Assembly: GCA_034440615.1 (NCBI GenBank)
Contig: JAOTOM010002251.1
Span: 1-64,000 of the forward strand
Reading direction: 5' to 3'
Length of the DNA: 64,000 nucleotides
Origin: Ashinkailepas kermadecensis
Lineage: Eukaryota; Arthropoda; Thecostraca; Neolepadidae
The notes beneath the pieces are model-generated. The model made no database searches. It worked only from the letters and a program-made list of their open reading frames with translations, and was not told where the DNA came from. A program made the position numbers and the translations under genes. Below are positions 41,601-52,196 of this stretch, piece after piece; position 1 is the first letter of the stretch; every line of letters starts with the position of its first letter.

Positions 41601-42072
41601 AGTTCAGCTACAATGTATGCATCCATTGTTCTGTTATTTAACTGCATTACAACACAAACAATGCATTATTAAATTTGACTCAATTAACAATAATTGGACG
41701 TCAATGTGAAATTAGAGCTTTTGTGAAACCAAAAAATGCATTAATTCACATTCTTTTCCTCCCTCACCCGTCGTTTTAGAAATTTCAGCTTTGTTTACAA
41801 CAATATTGCAGGCAATGTTACAAGCTTTCAAACGATATCTTTCAAAAATATTGGCACATGCGTTATCGAGATCTGAAGAGGGGTTAGAAGGGGGGGGGGG
41901 GGGGGAATAAGCACCCACGTAACATTGATATATATTTTTTTTTTTTTTTGTTCATGCCTTACACAATAATGTTAAGCTACCAACCACAATCCTGGCCTTA
42001 CTCCTTCTGTAATGGGCTATGAGGGAAACTCAAGTCAATCATGAAATGATAGTGTGTTATTTTATCACTTAC
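38660..42072. other. DUF4806 intron: mostly unassigned DNA
   Basis: 38760-39350 is AT-rich and unassigned. 39650-39780 has a GC-rich patch with a poly-C run. 40190-40960 holds several short plus-strand ORFs (for example QEKRSVRRLRKACSNWYGSA) that might be a decayed transposase but match no family I know. A poly-G run of about 17 nt lies near 41890 and a poly-T run near 41935. No further exon of the minus-strand gene is evident. Confidence 0.45.
39353..39385. repeat. (AT)n microsatellite
   Basis: About 33 bp of alternating AT with one C interruption. Confidence 0.9.
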
Positions 42073-42241
42073 GGATTATGGTCTGATGCAGACGCGTTCC
42101 CTGGAACTTCTTCTTCCCTCCGCGCTTGGACTTCCCGGTCAGTGAGAAGAGGTCAGATGCGGCGCTGTCCATGAGAGCCGAACAACACAGCCGCAATACT
42201 ACCGTCACGGTGTCACCACCCAAGGTGGCCAAGTAGCACGC
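42073..42241 (-). CDS. Middle exon of a DUF4806-domain protein
   Basis: On the minus strand the exon lies between an acceptor (TCATGTTTCCAG) and a near-perfect donor (ATCC|GTAAGTG). It is 169 nt, enters in phase 0 and exits in phase 1, and has no stop in that frame. It encodes ACYLATLGGDTVTVVLRLCC, then ALMDSAASDLFSLTGKS, then a lysine-rich KRGGKKKFQGTRLHQTII. This is the centre of DUF4806: a leucine-rich helix with the conserved GG, a helix before an S-x-T-G motif, the G-K-K-x-F block, and the start of the next strand/helix. Together with 43231-43354 and 34725-34974 it makes a complete domain. The lysine patch suggests nucleic-acid contact, but that is inference. Confidence 0.82.
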
Positions 42242-42552
42242 CTGGAAACATGAGCAACTTTTATTTATCTGATTGAAGGGAACATATTAGGGTGCTACAT
42301 TACCAATGAAATCAGTGCGCCCTGAAGTCCAAAGAATTAACTTAGATTGCAGGTGACGGTGCTGACTGTGAGACTTATGGCATAAACTGTTTGAAAATAT
42401 CAGCCAGTCTCATGCTGTTAAAATGACAATTTAATCCAAAATATGCCCAAATCAACAGTATGTTCCACCCATGGGGATTCTTCAGCTGTTGACAGCTAAA
42501 GAACAGCTGAAGAAGGCCAACAAAGGGTGATGTATACTGTTCGTTTGTGTTG

Positions 42553-42765
42553 ATTGGTTAGTTGGTTATTGTAATTTATGGGCGCATAGACTGTGTGGGT
42601 CATTCAGCGCTATAACATCGTCAGTCAAACAGTAAAATGCAAGCAACATAGTCAGTGAAACAGTGGAAGTAAGCGAAAGTCAGTGAAGGTCAGCCAGAAT
42701 GGCATTCCCCAGGGTGAAATACAAGCGTGATACCATGCTGTGCTACAATCCTCATTTTGCCAGAT
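42553..42765 (-). mobile_element. 5'-truncated I-like LINE (3' UTR only), minus strand
   Basis: Read on the minus strand, about 210 bp match the 3' UTR before 17938: GTAGCACAGCATGGTATCAC, TTTTACTGTTTGACTGACGA, then GTTATAGCGCTG and the tail TATGCGCCCATAAATTAC-AATAACCAACTAACC. It lies in the intron between the first two DUF4806 exons described here. Confidence 0.85.
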
Positions 42766-43230
42766 GTAAAAGCGAGTTAATGAACAGTATAAATCACAGA
42801 AAACTTGATTTCTGATAAGAAGCGGAAAAGCTGTCCTGATTCAACAATGGAAGACTTGTCGCCTAATGCTCCCCTAAGGGAGAGAGAAGCACGCCGAAAG
42901 TGGCGCCTTCGCTCATGGATAAGTCGGCAGCAGGCTGTTAATTTTGGCATCTTTTGGATTAAAGCACGATTGGGACAGCATGAGACAATGGCGAGTTTTC
43001 CTAAGATACAAATTCCTGGGTAAATTAGATTATCGAAGAATATTTAGTGCAGTACTCGGTAGCTAAAACAGTTAAGTATGGCAAGGGTCATCTGTTACGC
43101 AGGAACAAAAACGACACCGATGTCACGCAGTCAACAAAGGAGCCATCACACAAAATACAACTTCAAAACTAGAATAGTCCTGTCTCCATTGAAGAAACTA
43201 TATGATAAACATATATAAATCAAACCATAC
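42766..43230. other. Candidate DUF4806 intron
   Basis: A plus-strand 72-codon ORF (42805-43023, REREARRKWRLRSWI) has no domain. Nothing else is seen. Confidence 0.4.
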
Positions 43231-43354
43231 CAGTGAGCTGCGCCGTTCTAGAGACTCCAAGTGCTCCGTCAATGCTGCAATGTCTTCGTGGCTGCTAGCC
43301 GGGATCGGAAGTCCTCTGGTTTCAGCGACATCACTGCCTTCCCTTGGAGGGCAC
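43231..43354 (-). CDS. Upstream exon of a DUF4806-domain protein (domain start)
   Basis: On the minus strand the exon ends RRSSL at a donor (CTG|GTATGG) in phase 0, matching the next exon. The frame reads GSDVAETRGLPIPASSHED, then IAALTEHLESLERRSSL. The LP(I/V)...edi..Le..L pattern is the N-terminal part of DUF4806. The best acceptor is CTTTCTACATGCCTAG before 43354; the frame stays open about 60 nt further upstream to a stop, so the exon cannot be much longer. The N-terminal exons of the gene were not found; they should lie at higher coordinates, possibly beyond the repeats. The longer ORF in another frame here (43269-43505) ends within the exon and lacks domain similarity, so it is taken as a shadow. 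Confidence 0.72.
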
Positions 43355-43759
43355 CTAGGCATGTAGAAAGGGCATCCTGCTTTTTGATGACTACATCCAG
43401 CTTAACAAGCACGGATGACAGTAGTCTCCTGGTAGCCTCTGCAGCACATTTGCAGATAGCATTAATTGTGAGGTAGTGGAAGAGCCACCAAACAGCCCCA
43501 CGCACCTTGCTTCAAGATGTCGTCAGCCAACACCGTTAGCAAAATCTTCACAGCTGTCAATATGTCCTAAAATTAATGTCATCATATAAAGAATACCATA
43601 GTAATGATCAGTATGATGCTGCTCTTCAGTGGCAACATGCATTGCCGAACTGAACCAAAACAACAGGCACTGTCCAACGACAGCAGGAGTTCTCTGCCCC
43701 CCCCCCGCCCTAGTCCACTCAAAACCGATTGGCTTGATCCACATGCAAATTCTTTTTTA

Positions 43760-44240
43760 CTGAAAAATTCCAAACAATTTATTTTCTTTAAAAAATCCAA
43801 ATAAAAAACCTAAGCTAACCCAACCTATCCTAAGCTAGCCTGAACCGTTTTTGAAGAAAACAAAATCAATTAATAAAAATGTCATTAAAAATGTTATAAT
43901 TGCAACAAAAGGTTAACCAGGCCTGACTTAACCAAACCTAACCCCTTTGTATGCTTCATGGTGGTAAAATGTGCGTAAAACTTGTCTCGTGGTTGCCTTA
44001 AATTCAATAATACCAAAGCTAATTCTTGTTTATGGAAAATTTCCAGAAACTTTTTCAAGAAATAAATATCTTTATTTTGAATTTGAAGAAAAAAATATTG
44101 AAAATTTGTCTCACTTACCAGAAAAGCCTAACATAACCTAACTTTACCAAATCTAACCTCTTTGTATGATTCATGGATGTAAAATGTATGTAAAACTTGT
44201 CTCATAATTACCTTAAACTGTGGTAATACAGCCTTTTTTA
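43760..44240 (+). repeat. TAACC-rich dispersed repeat, two direct copies
   Basis: Copies at about 43925-44020 and 44130-44225 share CTTTGTATGCTTCATGG/CTTTGTATGATTCATGG, TGTAAAATGTR-GTAAAACTTGTCTC and CCTTAAAT/CCTTAAAC, offset by about 205 bp. AACCTAAGCTAACCCAACC-type words precede them. Confidence 0.65.
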
Positions 44241-44799
44241 TGTAAAGGAATGTTGAATTAACCGCGAGCAGTGTTTAAATTCTTCTTATCATATCTGAGA
44301 AACGCCAGCTATGAATATGGAAAGCTATGGCACAAAACAATGGTTGTATTTGCACTTTGTAGGTAGTCCTTGATGTTGAGGAAGCATTTTGCATAATCAG
44401 ATATGGAGGATAGTTGTTCTTCAAAACCAGTTACATCATAACATCGGTTTGCACTTTCCACTGCATCTTCATCACAAACCAGTTAATTATGAGCAGCTCC
44501 ATTAAATTTCAAGATAAAAATGACCCAGACTTTCCTGGAGGGTAATGTTCTGCATGCTAGAAATCCAGGGAGCCTACTTTTCGAGCCATAGTCCTATGGT
44601 AGTCAAAGTCCGATATACCAACATTGGTGGATTGGTTGAATGAATAAGCCTTGAATATTTAAATCCAACTCCTCACATGTTTAATCAACGACAAATCTCA
44701 CAAACCTCGAATTGATGGTAGAGCAGCTGCGCCAAGAAAGAACCCGGCGTCCCACGTCTTGAAAATGGCGTCTTTTGCGCGTTCATGGCGACAGCGCGC
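44241..44799. other. No gene recognised
   Basis: AT-rich unique sequence; nothing supported. Confidence 0.4.
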
Positions 44800-45060
44800 T
44801 AATGTTGGGGGAACTGCGCCCCGACTGGGCCCCGACCGGGCCCCGACTGGGCAGACGATCGGTATCGCCGCGAAATGCGACGCTGATATGAATCGCGCGA
44901 TGGACTGGGCCCATGTTGGGCCCCGGCCGGGCTGCCCATTCAGCTAACGTTCCCAGGTTTTGCCGGTTGGGGCCATGCTGGGCCCCTGTCGGTTTGCCCA
45001 GTCACGCACTGTGCCCAGTCGGGGCCCAGTTAAAATGCTGGCTGGGGTCTGTCCGGTGGC
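44800..45060. repeat. GGGCCCCGACTGGGC satellite, second locus
   Basis: CCCCGACTGGGCCCCGACCG repeats near 44818-44860. An inverted block (CAGTCGGGGCCCAGTTAAAA, TGCTGGCTGGGG) at about 45008-45050 is the reverse complement of the satellite lead-in at 34010-34045. Confidence 0.75.
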
Positions 45061-45068
45061 GTTCTGCC

Positions 45069-45442
45069 TCAAGGGGAAAAAACCCCCCCCGGAAACAAAA
45101 AAAAAAAAAAAAAACCCCCCCCCCCAAAAAAAAAAAAAAAAAACACCCCCCCCCTCTGGGGGGGTTTTGCAACCACCCCAAAATAAAAATTCCCCACCCC
45201 CCCCCAAAAAAAAAACCCCACCCACCCCCCCCCCCCCGGGGGGAATTTGGGTTGAAAAAAAAATTTATTTATTAATTTTATCCCCCCCCCCCCCCCCCCC
45301 CCCCATTTTAACAAAAAAAAAAAAAATATTCCCCCCCCCCCAAACAAATAAAAAAATTTAAAAAAAAAAAAAAAAAAAAACCAAAAGGAAAAAAAAAAAA
45401 AAAAAAAGGGGGGGGGGGTTTTTTGGAAATATTAAAAAAAAA

Positions 45443-45501
<59 letters not shown>
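45069..45501. other. Homopolymer mosaic, probable sequencing/assembly artefact
   Basis: This block is made of long pure runs of A, C, G and T in random order (A runs of up to about 60, C runs of up to about 24), with almost no mixed sequence. It begins within satellite DNA and ends exactly where a LINE endonuclease fragment starts mid-domain. ORFs across it (Lys/Pro- and Phe/Gly-rich) are meaningless. Confidence 0.8.
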
Positions 45502-45503
<2 letters not shown>

Positions 45504-48500
45504 GTCTGTAGTCCTCAACTTGTGCAATATTTTAATTGGTCGGTGGACAATGATCCTATGGGAAGTGACCATTTTCCTGTATGGCTAGAATACCGTGGCG
45601 GTCCTGTCCTTGGACAGAGGCCGCGGCGATGGAATCTTCGCAAAGCAAACTGGAATGATTATGCAACACAGATAGAAACAGCTTGCTCTGCTGACGGGCA
45701 GGAGAAAATACAGTGCATAGAATAGTTCACATCACTGCTTCTACATTCTGCATCCGCATGCATACCCCGCAACTTCGGTGCCCCCGGCGTACCCCAGTGC
45801 CGTGGTGGACAGAGGAATGCGGAGACGCCATCCGCGCAGGGAAGCGGGCATATCGCAAATTTAGTAAAAATAGCAACTCTATAAATATGGTTGCCTTTCT
45901 GAGGGCCAGGGCCCTGGCACGACGCACTATTCGGGCAGCAAAACAGCTATCATGGCGTGAATATTTGGGCGAAATAAACAAGCATACCCCGACCACACAG
46001 GTGTGGTCCAGAACGCATTGCAGGTCAGCATTCGTCCGTTCCCCTACCCGTGCTACGCATGGGTCACAGAGACGTGACGAAATCCATAGGCGCTGCGAAC
46101 GAAATTGCCCACTCTTTGTCGGAACGTAGCCAAGCTGGCAATTGGGATCCGCAATTCTTGCGTCACAGATCGCGCTGCGAAATGTCTCCTGTTGACTTTG
46201 CCACCACTGACAGCATATCGTATAACAGACCATTCACGATGTCCGAACTGACTTCCGCCGTGGCGAAGCTCAGGAGTGTATGCGAGGGCCCAGACAATAT
46301 TCACAACGAAATGATAAAACATCTCCCACCATGTGCAATCGAAACACTTCTAAGCATATTCAACCAGCTGTGGCAACAAGGGGACTTCCCTGTAGCCTGG
46401 CGAGAAGCATTGGTGATACCAGTGTTGAAGCCTGGCAAAAGTGGACTAGAACCACTCCACTATCGCCCAATAGCCCTCACCTCCTGTCTATGCAAGTTAA
46501 TGGAAAGGCTGGTAACTACCAGATTAACGTGGTTTTTAGAAGTGCACGACTTTTTTCAAATGCACAGTGCGGTTTTAGGAAGAACCGGAGTTCTATCGAC
46601 CACATTTTGACACTGGACACAGCAGTACGTGTGGCGTTTAAGCAGAAACAGCACGTCGGCGCTGTCTTTTTCGACATAGTAGCAGCGTATGACACGACTT
46701 GGCGCCAAGGTATTATTGCAAAATTACACAAATGCGGTGTCCGGGGATCAATGGGGATCTTTATACAGAATTTTCTGACTGACCGACATTTCCGTGTCCG
46801 TGTTGGCCACCAGATATCCAGAATATATGTGCAGGAGAATGGCGTACCACAGGGAAGTGTTTTGAGTGTGGCACTGTTCGCCATAATGATCAACGATATT
46901 TGCAACGTACTTCCACCCCAACTTGGTCGGTCTCTCTTCGTAGACGATTTTGCCATCTGGTGTAGCACAGCTAGGCTGTCTGCTATGTCGAGACGTCTCC
47001 AAATTGCAGTGCAGAAACTCGAAAGGTGGGGTGCAGTGAACGGATTCCGGTTTTCAACACAAAAGACAACCGCAATGCACTTCTGTCGCCGGCGTAACTG
47101 TACAGAACTCTGTCTCAAGCTGTACGGGAGCCAAATTCCGATGCCACCTGTGGTGAAGTTCCTTGGAATGACTTTCGATTCACGCCTTAGCTACACGGAG
47201 CATTTTAAATCACTTCGTGACAAGTGTTTTAAATCGCTCAACATATTAAAGTGTGTTTCTCGCACTAGCTGCACTAACTGTGGAGGTGACAGGGATTCCC
47301 TTATTCTGCTTTACCGCGCACTGATACGCGCTAAGCTGGACTACGCCTGCTTTGTCTACGACGGAGCATGCAACTCCGCCAAACGAACGCTGGACACTGT
47401 CCATCACACCGCTATTCGCATCGCGACCGGAGCATTTCGTACTTCGCCCACCGTGAGTCTTTTAGCCGAAGCACACGAGCCACCTCTCTCTCTCTCTGCG
47501 CAGAGAAAGGTTGGGAATGCGGTACGCCTGCAAGCTCCGCCAGTTTCCCGACCAACCGGCTTTCTCGCATGTATTTTCTCGTCGACTGTCGACTCTTTTC
47601 TCAGGGGAACAAGATCTGAGTGTCGCCCCGTTCGGTGTGCGAATTCGAAGACTCCTGCAAGAAAGTCGAGTTAAGCTTCGAGGAATTCGTAGAGTCCGGG
47701 ACATGGAGACCCCTCCATGGGAGTTGATTACATCGGAGGTTGATGTATCTCTCGCGAAAATCAGAAAATCCGATATCCCTCCAACAGAATTTCGCACACT
47801 GGCTCTCCAACATATTGAAACATTCCAGGAATGGGTAGCAACATATACTGACGGCTCTCGAACAGAGGATGGCGTTGGTAGCGCTTTTGTTTGCGGATCT
47901 GTCGCCCGCTCGTTTTCGCTCCCGACGTACGCATCGGTGTACTCGTCGGAACTTGTCGCTATTACGAAAGCTCTGTGTTATATCGAAGTGTCGGGTGGTG
48001 ATCGACATGTTATATTCACTGATTCTTTAAGTAGTCTTATGGCCCTGAACACGTTTTATCCGTCAAATTTCTGCGGGATATCGTGAGCCGTCTTACCGAC
48101 ATGCAACGCCTTGGACGACGAGTTATTCTATGTTGGCTTCCGAGCCACGTTGGCATTTCCGGTAACGAGTTGGCGGATGCTGCGGCGAAACGAGCAGCAA
48201 GTGCACCGTGCTCTCGATCACTGCCACTCCATGCCACGGACCACTACCGAGAGGTGTCCGTCTTTCTCCTAGACAAGTGGCAGGCTATGTGGGATGCGAC
48301 GCCGGCAAACACGAACCATCAAACAACGTTTGAGACCATGGAGCTCGTCCTGTCGCAAACGTAGACAAGAAGAGGTCACACTGTGCCGTCTCCGCATAGG
48401 GCACACGCATGCTACTCACGGTTATTTGTTATGTGGTGGCGACAAACCTCTGTGCTCAAGATGTCGTGCACCGCCGACAGTTCGCCACGTTTTAATATCG

Positions 48501-48659
48501 TGTCCTCATTACACTGACGAGCTTAAACGCTATTTTGGGCATGACCAGGCGTCTTCCCTTAGCGATATTCTATCCGACAGCTCGAACATTGTCCAATCGG
48601 GACGATTGATGGACTTCTTATCTGCAGTGTCGTTCTCCGCAATATATACCCCTGGCTGA
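45502..48659 (+). pseudogene. ORF2 of the I-like LINE with intact catalytic motifs but several frameshifts
   Basis: The endonuclease end carries SDHFPVW. RT blocks are CEGPDNIHNEMIKHLP (46281), VIPVLKPGKSGLEPLHYRPI (46414), CGFRKNRSSIDHILTLDTAV (46567), ENGVPQGSVLSVALFAIMIN (46834) and the intact catalytic SLFVDDFAIW (aspartates at 46943-46948). CFVYDGACNSAKRTLDTVHH follows. RNase H keeps all four acidic positions: YTDGSRTEDGVGSAF (47844), SSELVAITKAL, FTDSLSSLMAL and NELADAAAKRA (48160). The end has CSRCRAPPTVRHVLISC. Frames change near 46100, 46500, 47500 ((CT)n run), 48070 and 48350. Few single-base losses separate it from an open frame, so it is younger than the copy at 15548. RT plus RNase H places it in the I group of the Jockey superfamily. 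Confidence 0.88.
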
Positions 48660-48808
48660 TACACACCGCATGTAAATTGTGTACCACAGTAGAACCAGGT
48701 GGACGGCTACCCACGATGTGAAGCTTGATACTGCACTTTGTTAACTCCAATAGTTATGGGCGCAAAATGACCTCGGTAGTCGATGCGCCCTAAAACCAAA
48801 ATAACTAA
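45502..48808 (+). mobile_element. I-like LINE, 3' part (copy B): end of EN, RT, RNase H, CCHC, tail
   Basis: It begins inside the endonuclease at NWSVDNDPMGSDHFPVWLEY (45532) and runs through RT, RNase H and the C-terminal knuckle. The 3' UTR ends GTCGATGCGCCCTAAAACC and AAAATAACTAAATAG. The 5' portion is lost at the homopolymer block, so its true length is hidden. Same family as 15548-17938. Confidence 0.9.
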
Positions 48809-50744
48809 ATAGGAACGTATTGTTTATGGCATTTGTCCCAGCTGCCATGCACTTCAACATTTACATGTATTTTGATTATTGAAACATAACAATTACTGTC
48901 ACAATACATCCATTGCGTTACGTGCAGTATGAACGTAAACATTTCCACATTTAAATGGATTTAAATAATATGAGTGTTTCCTACATTTGACCTCTTGACC
49001 TCGTGAACTCCCGTGAACACTAGCCCATCGAAATTGACAAATTTGACGGCGTAAATAATAGTGGGCATGATTTAGTTGCCCCAACAAAAAAAATCGTTCT
49101 TATAAATATCCGATCTGGCCGTCCATTGTTGCTTCATGAATTTTTGTTATTTTGCTTTTTCCGTGTAGGACGGATTTCGTGTAAGCTCTCTTCCATTGGA
49201 AAGCTACATGAGGTAGAACAATGACATACATACATGTGATTGGAACACGTTTTTCCAAGACAAAAAAAATCAAACCTTTTTAATGTAGATATTATAGTTT
49301 CTCTTAAAAAGCCATCACGAAGTTCAAGGTAACTAATAACCGATGCGACCCATGGGTTTATTTACGCGTAGCGACGAAATTGTACTTCGGAACAACTGAT
49401 ACGTATTTAGTAACACCAAGCATGGAAAAAGCGCAACCCGACCCTGTTGAATCAGGTTCTATTACCTACATATTGCATCTGGCGCGGTAGGTAGGTACCT
49501 ATAACAAACATGAGGATCACTTTATGTCAGCGATCGAGTGTAAGTCAGGTTTATCACTTTGTGCTGAAGAGAAAGCATTGCGTCTCTGTGGATTACTGAT
49601 GACTATGTGTTAAAGACAAATAAAAGCCGAGGTGTTTGTCTCGCGTATGTCTTCTCTCCCACCCCATCCGCACTTCATACATATATCCGTGGTCCCTACC
49701 CGTGCATAGCTCAATGTTCTCCAGCCTGGTGGCGGTTCCGAGGGAGATAAAGGCGCCGGCGTTGATGCCGACGGACAACAGAGGTGTTCCCATCGGGAAG
49801 GAAACGATAACAGGCTTGGCAGAGTCGGAACAGTTTACGAATCAGTTTTCGAAAACGCCTGGTGTAAAGTGGACGTGGTGATTTTTTCGATGTACATAAA
49901 CGCCACAAGGAATTGTGATAGTCACTGTATCGATTCTTATCGTCGCCATACAACGCGAATAACAAAAAAAAATTGCTGCTGAAGTATCGGTAAGCCCCAT
50001 TGAAAACGTGAGCATCCTCACATTACCAGAGTTGTGGCTTCGGGTGTGAAATTTTCAATCTGAAATTTTCCCAAACGTTTTTTTTAGTATCTCAGATTTT
50101 TAAAGATATATTTGTCACAATCAGCGTCAGAAATGAAAAGAATGATAAGTGAAGGGAAACTTGATGCAAACAAAATTCAGAACTGGTAGGCTTACAAGAA
50201 CAAAACATGCCAAAATCGACAAATATGTAAAATGCAATTTGCGGAAATGTTTGAACTCAATTCCATCAGATAAAATATGTTCCGTTGGCTGCTCGCTATC
50301 TGTACCTATTGAGAAGTCCCTGAAATATGCCATATTCAAAGCTTGACAACTTTCTGAATGCACACACAATTACAAAATTAACTCGTAAAAATACTTAACT
50401 AAAATATATATAATAATACTCAAATAAAGACTAAAAAAATATCCTCCACCAATCCCGGATAAGGTGTTTCAGATGGCATATTAAAATCATGTCAACGGGA
50501 GACAACGCGCGAAAGCTTCCAGACGCAGCCGCCAGAGCGGCGGCACATGCGAGTAGGACGTGAATTGCCCGCCGCATTAGCCAAGATACCTTTACTTTAC
50601 ATTAGCCGCGTCCATGCCTTTCGCTTGTGGAGAGCGGAAAATTGGAGTGGAAGAAGTCTCCTAAGATTAATTACTTGGTGTTGGTGAGTTCGGGAGCTGA
50701 GTTCCAGGTTTCGCGTATGGGTAACTTCTGTGTATGGGTAGAGC
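48809..50744. other. Mostly unassigned AT-rich DNA
   Basis: No gene recognised apart from a candidate minus-strand exon near 49700. Short AT-rich ORFs at 50127-50369 have no domain. Confidence 0.45.
49700..49793 (-). CDS. Candidate coding exon, minus strand
   Basis: On the minus strand an ATG at 49793 opens MGTPLLSVGINAGAFISLGT, then ATRLENIELC. Third positions are clearly more GC-rich than the AT-rich surroundings. A possible donor (CACGG|GTAGGG) follows base 49700. The frame is open upstream for a few codons (VIVSFP) to a CTCTGCCAAG that could be an acceptor, so the ATG may be internal. The peptide is small-residue rich and partly hydrophobic. I do not recognise it. Confidence 0.28.
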
Positions 50745-51510
50745 CAGTGGCCTACCGAAGGAGGGGCAAGGGGAACAGTGCCCTTTTGTCCCACAATTCC
50801 TGAGAGGCTGTTGGGCCCCCAAGAATATCGCCGGGGTTCGGAAAAATTACGCCGGACTGCGTAAAAATCCTGCTGGGCCCCCAAGGATCACACCGGAGCC
50901 CATGAAAAAATCACATTGGGGCCCAATAATTCGCGCAGATCCCTGAAAATGACTGGGCACCAAAAATTGCTACGAGGACCAAGAAATTACATTGGGGCCC
51001 CAAAAATCGCTTCGTGGCTCCCAAAAATGACCTGGAGTTGCCAAAAGTGGAACCGGGCCCCTGAAAATACCATTGGGGACCCAAAACGTCGCGCCGGACC
51101 CCATTAAAATCACGCTTGGGGCCAAGAAGTCGTGCGCTGGTCATCGACAATGACACTGGAGGACCCAAAAAGAAAGGTCGGGCCCTTAAAAATCACAGGG
51201 GACTCAAAGGTCGAGCCAGGGACCATGAAAATCGCGCTGGGCCGCCACGAAGTCGCACCGGGGCACTTGAAAATCACGATGGGATCCTCAAAAGTTCGCG
51301 CCGGGACCCATGAAAATTGCTCTGGGGCCACAAAAATTCATGCGGTGGCCCTTGAAAATCACGATGGTAGTCCCAAAGAGACTGACTGGGCCCCTGAAAA
51401 TCATGCTAGGGGCCTAAAAGGTCGGGGCATGCCCATGTGTCATGCTCTCACCCTTTAACCCTGTATATGATGGGTGGGCGTGGCACCATTGGCTCCTGGA
51501 TCCGCCGCTA
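50745..51510. repeat. Degenerate ~30-bp array inside a putative DNA element
   Basis: About 20 diverged units of the type GGGGCCC-AAAAATCRCGCYGG fill 50810-51440. The array is bracketed by GAGCCAGTGG (about 50740) and CCATTGGCTC (about 51495), which are imperfect inverted complements, followed by CTGGATCCGCC, a MITE-type end. The unit is related to the array at 60901-61749. Confidence 0.7.
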
Positions 51511-51869
51511 ATGAGACCTGTATATTGTATGATGTGATCTGAATTGTGTACCTGATGTCCTCAGCAGCTGGTGTTATGTTTCGTACATAATGCACGATAT
51601 CGTTTACTGGTTGATCGCTTATTCCATTCCATCACGTATGCAGCATATATTTTTGGCTTACCATCTGCTTTGTTTTTGTCGTGGGTTAATGCAAATGTGG
51701 AAAAGGAATATTGAGTGTCCGGAAGTAAGGCATAACAATTTACAAGTGTGCAATTTCCCAATCAAATTATCAAATTTTATATTTCAAACAACCATCACTG
51801 TGCATGCAGTGTGAGTTTTCCAGACTTAGCTTCGGCCAGGGGATCTCAACATTACGCACACGGACAGGT

Positions 51870-52196
51870 CAGGGGCGGATCCAGAAATTTCCATGGCAAC
51901 CCTCGTCTGGGGAGGGGGTGGTGCGACATTTCCTCGAACGGCAGCCGCTGCGAAAGTCCCTGGGGGTGCGCATTTTCCTGAATGTATGTTGAGAGGAGGG
52001 ATGTGTGCACTCGACCGTATTGAAAAGGGCACCGTTTGCCCTCAAGAGAGCGTATTTCCCCTCAGAGCAGCGTCTTCAGTTGAAAATTGAGCGAGGGGGG
52101 TCGTTGCACTCTAGTATTCCCAGCTAGGTACTTTGGTCAGACGGGCGCCATCTTTGCATGGGGGCATACCCCAGTACTCTCATGTATCCGCCCCTG
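51870..52196. mobile_element. MITE, 327 bp, with CAGGGGCGGAT terminal inverted repeats
   Basis: It begins CAGGGGCGGATCCAG and ends CATGTATCCGCCCCTG, so the 11-bp outer terminal repeats are perfect. No ORF encodes a transposase. Internal words (GGCGCCATCTTTGCATGGGG) resemble the region at 29830. A target duplication is not clear. The ends resemble hAT-type MITE ends of other invertebrates, but the superfamily is an inference. Confidence 0.75.

Noticed and set aside
43269..43505. Minus-strand ORF MRGAVWWLFHYLTINAICKC...
   Set aside because: It overlaps the DUF4806 exon in another frame and has no domain similarity; the shifted frame matches DUF4806.
44913..45361. Lys/Pro- and Phe/Gly-rich ORFs
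   Set aside because: They cross the homopolymer mosaic, which is most likely not real sequence.
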